Translations under genes and position numbers: made by a program | NCBI RefSeq assembly: GCF_904849725.1 | Contig: NC_058520.1 | Coordinates: forward strand, 322,721,186-322,785,185 | Source of the DNA: Hordeum vulgare subsp. vulgare | Lineage: Eukaryota > Streptophyta > Magnoliopsida > Poales > Poaceae | Length of the DNA: 64,000 nt | Direction of reading: 5' to 3' | The notes under the pieces: model-generated | Told to the model about the DNA's origin: nothing | Databases searched by the model: none | What the model saw: only the letters and a program-made list of their open reading frames with translations | Shown here: piece after piece, positions 57,039 to 64,000 of the stretch | Layout of the letters: the number at the start of each line of letters is the position of its first letter | How positions within the stretch are numbered: the stretch's first letter is position 1

Positions 57039-58563
57039 TGATACGTCCATTTTGCATCATGCTTTCATGTTGATATTTATTGCTTTTTAGGCTGTTATTT
57101 CACTTCGTGGTACAATACTTCTGCCTTTTCTCTCTTATTTTGCAAGGTTTACATGAAGAGGGAAAATGCCGGCAGCTGGAATTCTGGCCTGAAAAAGGAG
57201 CAAGTTTGAGATGCCTATTCTGCGCAACTCCAAAAGCCGTGAAAATCAACGTGGAATTTTTTGGGAATATAAAAAAATATTGGGCGGAAGAAGTACCAGA
57301 GGTGCGCCACCTGGAGGCCACAAGCCTGCCAGGCCCGGCCTACCCCCCTGGCCGGGGCTGGAGGGCTTGTGGGCCCCCTGTTGCCCCTCCGACGCTCATC
57401 TTTGGCTATATGAAGGGTTTCGTCTGGAAAAACATTAGGAGGGAGATTTTTCATGGATTCTCCGCCGCCACGAGGCGGAACTTGAGCAGAACCAATCTAG
57501 AGCTTCGGTAGGACGATCCTGCCGGGGAAACTTCCCTCCCAGAGGGGGAAACCGTCGCCATCGTCATCACCAACACTCCTCTCATCGGAGGGGACTCGTC
57601 ACCATCAACATATTCATCAGCACCATCTCATCTCCAAACCCTAGTTCATCACTTGTAACCAATCTCCGTCTCACGACTCGGATTGGTACTTGTAAGGTTG
57701 CTAGTAGTGTTAGTTACTCCTTGTAGTTGATGCTAGTTGGATTATTTGGTGGAAGATTTTATGTTCAGATCCTTGATGCTACTCATTACCTCTATGGTCA
57801 TGAATATCATTATGCTTTGTGAGTATTTACTTTTGTTCGTGAGGACATGGGATAAGTCATGCTAATAGTAGTCATGTGAATTTGGTATTCGTTCGATATT
57901 TTGATGTGGCGTATGTTGTTTTTCCTCTAGTGGTGTTATGTGAACGTCGACTACATAACACTTCACCATTATTTGGGCCTAGAGGAAGGCATTGGGAAGT
58001 AAGAAGTAGATGATGGGTTGGTAGAGTGACAGAAGCTTAAACCCTAGTTTATGCTTTGCTTCGTAAGGGGCTGATTTGGATCCACTAGTTTAATGTTATG
58101 GTTAGACTTTGTCATAATTCTTCTTTCATAGTTGCGGATGCTTGCGAGAGGGGTTAATCATAAGTGGGATGCTTGTCCAAGTAAGGGCAGTACCCAAGCG
58201 TCGGTCCACCCACATATCAAACTATCAAAGTAACGAACGTGAATCATATGAACATGATGAAAACTAGCATGACAGAAATTCCCGTGTGTCCTCGGGAGCG
58301 TTTTTCCTCCTATAATACTTTGTCCAGGCTTGTCCCTTGCTACAAAAGGGATTGGGCCACTTTGCTGCACCGTTGCTACTTTTGTTACTTGTTGCTTGCT
58401 ACGAATCATCTCACCATACAATCACTTGTTACCGATAATTTCAGTGCTTGCAGACATTACCTTGCTGAAAACCACTTGTCAGATCCTTCTGCTCCTCGTT
58501 GTGTTCGACACTCTTACTTATCAAAAGGACTACGATTGATCCCCTATACTTGTGGGTCATCAG
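57039..58563 (+). repeat. 3' LTR of the Athila element (1525 bp)
   Basis: It starts TGATACGTCCATTTTGCATC and ends CTTGTGGGTCATCA, followed by the TSD GGAGG. A TATA-like GCTATATGAAGG lies at about 57405. The GC-rich inverted repeat lies at 57316-57373. Confidence 0.94.
57405..57416 (+). promoter_or_regulatory. TATA-like element of the Athila LTR
   Basis: GCTATATGAAGG lies 30-40 bases after the GC-rich inverted repeat and is conserved at the same place in the 5' LTR (about 38783). It is a likely core promoter by position. Confidence 0.45.
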
Positions 58564-58568
58564 GAGGT

Positions 58569-59028
58569 CTTGGCTCAAAAGCTCCTTGACGTGACAAAGA
58601 AGCTCGAGGCCGCCTTTGCCGCCCGTGAGGGTTGCACGCGGGGCGTGTAGCTGTGGACCGAGCATCTTGTCAATGTCGCGGAAGGGATCGTCGCGTCGTT
58701 GTCTTCTATGGATTTCCAGGGATTCGGTTATTCCCTGACCTGGAGGTGTCTTCGAGCGCCAAGTTGACCTTGTTCTTCAAAAGTGGGATCGACGCTTTGA
58801 GGCAGATTCGGGCCAGTGAGGCGGCGCGCCTGGCGAATGAGTCCCGAAGGTTGTGCGGGGCGCTCTCCTCAAGGTCCTCACCAAGTTATCGTACAAGACC
58901 CAGGCATCGACCTCTCCCTGGGGCATCTTCCAAAAGATGCAAACCTCAAGGAACTCGAGAATATGGTGATGACTATTGCTGACAAGGTGGACCAGATCAA
59001 GGGGGTGCAAGGCCCGCGCCGAGATTAG
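58569..59028 (+). pseudogene. Tat antisense ORF, segment D (C-terminus)
   Basis: The frame of segment C resumes with LAQKLLDVTKKLEAAFAARE, still coiled-coil-like. A TAG near 58650 (CAG expected) is followed by HLVNVAEGIVASLSSMDFQ. Frame changes near 58730 and 58880 lead to the end, LENMVMTIADKVDQIKGVQ, and a TAG at 59026-59028. An AT-rich stretch with AATGAATGATAC follows at about 59090 and may hold the poly(A) signal. Confidence 0.72.
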
Positions 59029-59821
59029 TTCTTCTACTGCTGCGATCCTGAATCTAGAGCTGATGTACCTTGTGTAATATACATTTTTAATGAATGATAC
59101 TCTCCTCCCTTATTACTCTTTTTGCATGGTTCGTTCTTGTGTTTCACTGAGGGCTCGTTAGCTCTATGGGCTTTGCCGCAAGCGCTCCGATGGGTGGCTT
59201 TTGCCGGAGTCGTCACCGCCGGCAAGGTGCCTCGCTTCCCTCTGGATTTAACCATAGGTTGTCGAGCATGCTCCATAAGCGAAAGGGGCATGCAAGGTGG
59301 GCCTCTTAAGCTATCGGGCGCGCTTCGAGACAATGTTTACGAGGCTTGCGGCGGAGTTCCCTCGCTCACAAGTTTTCCATACAAAAAAGTGTTGACGACA
59401 TGTAAAGGGGAGGGTCGTGTGTCCCCGAAGACTTACTTGAAGTTTTCACAACTTATCTTTTAGGCCGCGGTTCTTCTTTTGTCTTGGGTAGACCGTCATT
59501 GTTCTTTTTGTTGCCGTGGGCATCCCCACTATCTCCCCCCCCCCCCCGAAAACTTTGTGCGTGGGGCTACATATGTCTTTTAAAAAAAGAAAGAAGAGAA
59601 AATATGTGTCGGGACCTCGGCAGTCCATTAGTTAACGCGTTTCACAAAATCTTAGATTATGCATGCATATGATCTAACATGAAAATCTAAACGATGTTGC
59701 GGTATGCTAAGTTTTATTCAACTGCGCACAGGGTCTTCGCGTGGCTTTGTACAAAGGATCACATGCAACTTTGGCAAAACTTGTACAAAAAGTGGTCGCT
59801 GGGAGGCCCGGCAACCTCTCC
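59029..59821. other. Spacer between antisense ORF and pol 3' ends
   Basis: Two convergent transcription units meet here. An inverted repeat TTGCCGG ... CCGGCAAG lies at about 59203-59227 and a 15-base C run near 59537. No gene is seen. Confidence 0.6.
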
Positions 59822-60969
59822 CTACAGGTAGAACTTTCGAAGATGTTCAATGTTCCAGCAGTTGCTCACCGGTCTACCATCTTCGGTCTCCAGGCAAACA
59901 GCTCCGGGCCTGGTGACTCGTACTACCCGATATGGGCCTTCCCACTTCGGCGTCGACTTGTTTGAATTCTTGGCTGACTAAACGTGCCGAAGAACAAGGT
60001 CGCCTTCCTCAATACTTCTGGCTCGGACCTTGCGGCTATGATGGCGACGCAAGGCTTGCTGATAGCGGGTAGCTCATACAGCCGCCTGAATCCGGGTTTC
60101 CTCGAGGAGCACTGCGTCATCTTGGCGCAATTGCTCTTGCTCAAGCTCATCATAAGCGAGCACTTGGGGTGACCCAAAGATGAGTTCTATGGGAAGAACT
60201 TCTTCCACCCATAGACCAGGGAGAAGGGTGTCTCGCTGGTGGCTCGATTTGGCGTCGTTCTGATCGACCAAAGAACCGCCGGTAATTCATCAATCCAGTG
60301 CTTTCCGTGCCTTTTCAGCTTGTCGAAAGTTCTTGTCTTGAGCCCCCGAAGTACCTCGGCATTTTCTATTTCATCTTGGCAATTGCTCTTTGGATGGGCA
60401 ACAGAAGCGAAGCATATTTTGCAGCCGAGGTCTTGGGCGTAGTTCACGAAGGCGTGGCTCATGAACTGGGTGCCATTGTCCGTGATGATCATGTTTCGGA
60501 CTCTGAAACGGAAGACAAGTACTTTGAAGAACTTGACGGCTAACTGAGCGGTCACCTTTCTCACTGGCTCCACCTCCGGCCATTTTGTGAACTTTTCGAT
60601 TGCGACATACAAGTACTCAAAGCCCCCGGCAGAGCGGGGAAAGGGGCCGAGAATATCGAGCCCCCAGACCGAGAATGTCCAGGAGAGAGGGATCGTCTGG
60701 AGAGCTTGGGCTGGTTGATGAAGCTTCCTTGAATGAAACTGGCACGCCTCACACTTGGTTACTAGTGCAATTGCATCCTGGAGGGCCGTGGGCCAGAACA
60801 AGCCTTGATGGAATGCCTTGCCGACTAGGGCTCTTGACGCTATGTGGGAGCCACATATCCCCCCTTGTATCTTGGCCAACAGCTCCATCCCTTCCTCTTG
60901 GGGAATGCACTTCAATTTCACACTGTTCAGTCGTCTTATATATAGGGCATCATCCACGAATTGGTACAT
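59822..60969 (-). pseudogene. Tat integrase
   Basis: The minus strand opens with MYQFVDDALYIRRLNSVKLK. A His/Cys head follows (GGICGSHIASRALV and KCEACQFH). The catalytic core has VWGLDILGPFPRSAGGFEYL, MIITDNGTQFMSHAF and DEIENAEVLRGLKT, which keeps Asp, Asp and a Glu in the third position. The first 261 codons are open to 60187. After a frame change near 60200 the rest reads VLAYDELEQEQLRQDDAVLL and ends NCWNIEHLRKFYL before a TAG at 59822-59824, the usual end of Tat/Retand polyproteins. It is a pseudogene through that frame change and the stops further up. Confidence 0.85.
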
Positions 60970-61035
60970 GTTCGAATGGAGGGCTATTCTTTCCCCTTCT
61001 TCCTGTCCTTCGGGCAGGTCCCCGGTCTAGAGGTA

Positions 61036-61934
61036 CTAGACTATGTGTTGCATCCATGCCGGAGCCTGAGGTTCGATGGCAAGGCCTAAAGGCGTCTCCT
61101 TTGTTGGGATGGTGTCCTCCCCGACAGGCTCTGTATCTCTCCCGGTTGCTTCCTTACCGTCAAGGTGCTTGTGGGGGTCCCTTGGCAGGTCTGCCGTAAA
61201 GTACTTGCCGGAGTTTAGCCTTATCCTCTTTTCTGGCTTGGTGGATGGTAATATGGAAGTTTGAGTTAGTCGTAGCACGAAAGTTCCTGGTTCCACAAGT
61301 AACTTAAGAGTCGCGCGCTTCGATAGGCCGTCGATGATGGTGTTTTCGGCACAGTGAACGTGCTCTGCCTGTAGATCATTGAAGCATTCTTCCAACTTCC
61401 TCACTTCCTCGACGTAGGCTTCCATCAACGGGCTCTGGTAGTCCTTGTTGACTTGTCGGACTACCAGTTGAGAGTCTACCCTGACGATGAGCTTCCTGAT
61501 CCCCAGATCTGCCGCGATCCTGAGGCCGGCAAGCAGACCTTCGTACTCAGCGGTGTTGTTGGTGGACTTCTCCCGGGGAAAGTACATATGGATCACATAC
61601 TTGAGGTGTTCTCCAGTAGGTGCAACTAGTAGCACATCGGCTCCAACACCTTACATTGAGAATGCTCCATCAAAGTACATGATCCATTCTTGGTGGGATT
61701 CCTTGCCCGGGAGGGTTGACTCTGGTATTTCCTCGTATGGCGTCGGGGTCCATTTGACAATGAAATTGGCCAAAGCCCTGCTTTAGAAGGTTGATGTGCT
61801 TTCGAATTTGAGGCCGAAACTGGACAACTCCAAAGCCCACTCCACGATCCTGCGAGTCGCATCGGGGTTCCGCAAAACAATTTGCAGCGGAAACTGAGTG
61901 ACGACGATGATCTCATGTGCTTGGAAGTAGTGGA
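61036..61934 (-). pseudogene. Tat RNase H domains
   Basis: The end of the first RNase H region contains LVHYFQAHEIIVVTQFPLQ and RIVEWALELSSFGLKFES. A second RNase H follows: a YFDGAFSM start (about 61675), TNNTAEYEGLLAGLRIAADL and VRVDSQLVVRQVNKDYQSPL, with Asp, Glu and Asp in place. An additional RNase H of this kind marks the Tat lineage of plant gypsy elements. 199 codons are open from 61635. A stop near 61655 and a frame change near 61785 break the link to RT. Confidence 0.82.
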
Positions 61935-63197
61935 CTAACTTCCTCGAGGCCATGAGAAGGCCGAAAAGCAGTTTCTGCACCCGGAGTATCTCGATCTGGC
62001 CCCCTGCAGGAGGGAACTGACGAAATAGACCGGGTGCTGCACCATCTTCTTCTTCTGCACTAGCTCGTCCATTGGCGGGGGTTCCTCCTGATTACCCCTG
62101 GATTCTGCCGGGGCTCCTTGATTGCAGGTGTGCGCTTCCTCATCTGGTGGAGCCGCCTTGGCTTGTGTACCTTCGGCGTCTTCCCTCTCCGCCACCAGGG
62201 CGGCGCTAACCACCTGGTTGGTTGCCGCTAAGTACAGGAGCAGCGGTTCTTGTGGTTTGGGTGCTACCAGGATTGGCGCAGAGGAAAGGTATAGGTTCAG
62301 GTCTTGTAGTGATGTTTCCGCCTCGGCGGTCCGCTCCATCGGTCCCGCCTTCTTCAAGATTTTGAAGAAAGTCAGGGCGTGCTCGGCGGACTTGGAGATG
62401 AACCTGCTCAGTGCGGCTACACAGCCGGCAAGGCGTCGCACATCCTTGACGCACTTCGGTGCCTCGATCTGTTCAATGGCCTTGATCTTGTTGGGGTTAG
62501 CTTCGATCCCGCGTTGAGACACGAAGAACCCGAGAAGCTTGCCACACAGGACACGAAGATGCACTTTTCGGGGTTGAGCTTGCGCAGGTTGGCAAATTTC
62601 TGTTCCAGATCTTGCACGAGTGTTGACCTCTCTTTGGTTTTTACCACTATATCATCCATGTAGGCTTCCAGGTTCCTGTGGAGTTGGGGGTTTAAAACCA
62701 ATCTAGATCAGTCTTGCACAGGTGGAGCCGGCATACTTTAGCCCGAAGGGCATGCGTACAAAGCAATATGTGCCACAGGGGGTGATGAAAGCGGTTTTCT
62801 CTTCATCTTCCTCGGCCATGTAAATCTGGTGATATCCTGAATAGGCATCGAGGAAGGACAGCATGTCACAGCCAGCGATGGAGTCGACAATCTGGTCAAT
62901 GCGCGGCAAGGGAAAAGGGTCTTTTGGGCAAGCTTTATTGACATCGGTGAAATCGATATAGAGCCGCCACTTTCCGTTTGCCTTGCGCACTACAAACGGA
63001 TTGGCCAACCAGGTGGGATGGATGACTCCCCTGACGAGTCCTGCTACTTCTAACTTCTTGATTTCTTGGGCGACGAACTCTTGCCGCTCCAAGGCTTGTT
63101 CCTCACTTTCTACTTGACTGACCACGCGTGGGGGCACACAGCGAGGTAGTGTTGAATCACCTTCCTCAGAACACCGGGGATATCTGATGGTTGACAT
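61935..63197 (-). pseudogene. Tat reverse transcriptase
   Basis: The minus strand gives EIKKLEVAGLVRGVIHPTWL, NGKWRLYIDFTDVNKACPKD, MLSFLDAYSGYHQIYMAEED and FVRMPFGLKYAGSTC. The catalytic box reads AYMDDIVVKTKE (about 62667-62632). The thumb and connection follow with IEANPNKIKAIEQIEAPKCV and VRRLAGCVAALSRFISKSAE. A stop plus a short deletion near 62703 and a frame change near 62560 break the protein. The 62564-61935 stretch is open for 209 codons. The DVNKACPKDPFPLPRID wording is typical of Tat/Retand. Confidence 0.87.
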
Positions 63198-63244
63198 GCA
63201 AAAACATCAAGATTCGCCCACAGGAAGGCGATGAGTGTGCTTTC

Positions 63245-63610
63245 CTATTTGTTGTCCAGAGCAGAACTTATGGTGAAAGTTCCACCCGTGCCGTCGTCCC
63301 GGGCAGGTACCTTCTTGGTATCTGGTGGGGTGGCCTTGGACTTCTTGTTCTCGGCAGTAGAGCTTTCCGGCGCGTCTTCAGCAGCAGTGAGGTACTCCGG
63401 AGAAACATGCTTGCCGGGATCAACGCGGGAAGCCCTCTTGCCATGATTCTTCTCTCCAGGGGATAGTGTCTTGGTGGCAGGCACCGCCACTGCCTCCCGG
63501 TAGAGGCGGTTGGTGCACACGAGCGCATCTATCTTGTCTGCGTTGATGACGATGACGCCGACAGACCTGGGCATCTTCAGGGTGTTGTAGGCGTAGTGGG
63601 AGGCCGCCAT
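63245..63610 (-). pseudogene. Tat protease-RT linker
   Basis: The open frame starts MAASHYAYNTLKMPRSVGVI, the conserved end of the Tat protease region. A variable linker rich in Ser, Glu and Lys follows (DAPESSTAENKKSKATPPD) up to the RT start. A frame change near 63640 separates it from the protease. Confidence 0.7.
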
Positions 63611-64000
63611 TAACTTAGCCAGTGCAGGGTGCCCGAGGACCCCGTTGTAGCGAACGAGTTGTCAGCAACGTCAAAGATGATCTTCTTTGTTCGGTAGTTC
63701 TGGTCCCTGCCGAAAATCACTGGCAGCATGATCTTTCCCTTCAGTTGAATCTTCACTGGGTTGATCCCTTGGAAGGCTCCCATTTCCTCGGGATCTTCAT
63801 CGGGGATCTGTAACCTCTGAATCACGTTGGGGGAGATGAGGTTTAGACCTGACCTGCCATCCACCAACATCTTCGTCACCTCGAGGTTGCGGATCGTTGG
63901 GGAGACCAACAATGGCAGACATCCGACTGCCGTAATGCGGTCTGGGTGATCCTCTGAATCGAAGATGATCGGTGTGTGTGACCACTTCAAGGGCCTATGA
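63610..64000 (-). pseudogene. Tat aspartic protease, N-terminus outside the window
   Basis: The minus strand enters from beyond 64000 in an open frame with SHTPIIFDSEDHPDRITAVG, then TKMLVDGRSGLNLISPNVIQ. Here VDG..SGLNLI is the Tat version of the protease active site (usually VDGG). It ends IMLPVIFGRDQNYRTKKIIF before a frame change near 63640. gag should lie to the right, outside the window. Confidence 0.8.

Larger units (their letters stand above)
38416..58563 (+). mobile_element. Athila-lineage Ty3/gypsy element, complete but broken, TSD GGAGG
   Basis: The 5' LTR is split (38416-39239 plus 49246-49946) and the 3' LTR is 57039-58563. The two parts sum to 824 + 701 = 1525 bp, exactly the 3' LTR length. 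GGAGG flanks it at 38411-38415 and 58564-58568, and removing it restores the Tat antisense ORF frame. Inside are an Asp-tRNA primer site, gag, protease, RT, RNase H, integrase, a small 3' ORF and a long 3' non-coding region. Coding wording is Athila (ASVSAIP, FMDDFSVYG). The LTRs differ at about 9 of the first 131 positions. The name may be Sabrina- or WHAM-like (not verified). Confidence 0.93.
25608..64000 (-). mobile_element. Tat-lineage Ty3/gypsy element, right end outside the window
   Basis: Pol is on the minus strand: protease (64000-63610), RT (63197 to about 61935), a first RNase H, a second RNase H of the type that marks the Tat lineage (about 61690-61036), and integrase (60969-59822). 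An antisense ORF on the plus strand (26929-59028) lies between pol and the left, 3' LTR, a layout known for Tat elements such as Grande. gag and the 5' LTR must lie beyond 64000. Three later insertions expand the element: 28096-29641, 29712-36547 and 38416-58563. The exact left edge is uncertain by about ten bases. Confidence 0.82.

Noticed and set aside
1..64000. Host protein-coding genes, tRNA or rRNA genes
   Set aside because: All long or conserved frames belong to transposable elements. Stretches resembling tRNA 3' ends are primer binding sites only.

Overview
The window looks like intergenic DNA from a large grass genome, most likely Triticeae (wheat, Aegilops, barley or rye). I found no host gene, tRNA or rRNA. 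Almost every base belongs to a transposable element. The recognisable groups are SIRE/Maximus-type and Angela/BARE-type Ty1/copia elements, Athila-lineage and Tat-lineage Ty3/gypsy elements, a CACTA DNA transposon and a short Helitron. Family names are from memory of Triticeae repeats and were not checked by search. Boundaries rest on visible termini, target-site duplications (TSDs), primer binding sites and reading frames.

Left part, 1-16107. A gypsy-like LTR remnant (1-865) abuts a 5'-truncated SIRE/Maximus copia element that runs to its 3' LTR (9972-11502). That element is interrupted by a 926-bp Helitron (1649-2574), whose removal restores the copia reading frame, and by a 4.8-kb CACTA element (3843-8661, TSD ATA). 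Next come the 3' end and 3' LTR of an old Athila-type gypsy element (11503-16107), with an Angela/BARE solo LTR inside the LTR (14017-15590, TSD ACCCC).

Middle, 16108-25607. A decayed Angela-type copia element on the + strand has gag to RNase H and a 3' LTR. It is followed by a minus-strand SIRE-lineage copia fragment (gag, PBS, 5' LTR) and a broken Maximus LTR (24910-25607).

Right part, about 25608 to beyond 64000. One Tat-lineage gypsy element forms the frame. Its protease, reverse transcriptase, two RNase H domains and integrase lie on the minus strand (64000-59822). A separate antisense ORF, with two probable introns, lies on the plus strand (26929-59028). That ORF is split by three insertions: a solo LTR (28096-29641, TSD GCGTC); a 6.8-kb non-autonomous element of the same family only 70 bp further on (29712-36547, TSD ACTGG); and an Athila-lineage element (38416-58563, TSD GGAGG). 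The Athila element's 5' LTR is split by a 10.0-kb gag-protease-only element (39240-49240, TSD TCATG), which carries an Angela/BARE solo LTR (45745-47573, TSD TTCTC). The nest is therefore at least four levels deep inside the Tat element, and five if the Tat element sits in the broken Maximus LTR.

None of the elements looks capable of autonomous movement. Coding regions carry stops and frameshifts, several fitting CAG to TAG decay, as expected for old methylated repeats. The points most worth a second look are: the 227-codon ORF that replaces gag-pol in the short non-autonomous element; the intron-containing antisense ORF of the Tat element; a GC-rich inverted repeat shared by several LTR families and also found before a 3' ORF; repeated polypurine-tract-like motifs; and family-specific arrays of short palindromes in otherwise unrelated LTRs.
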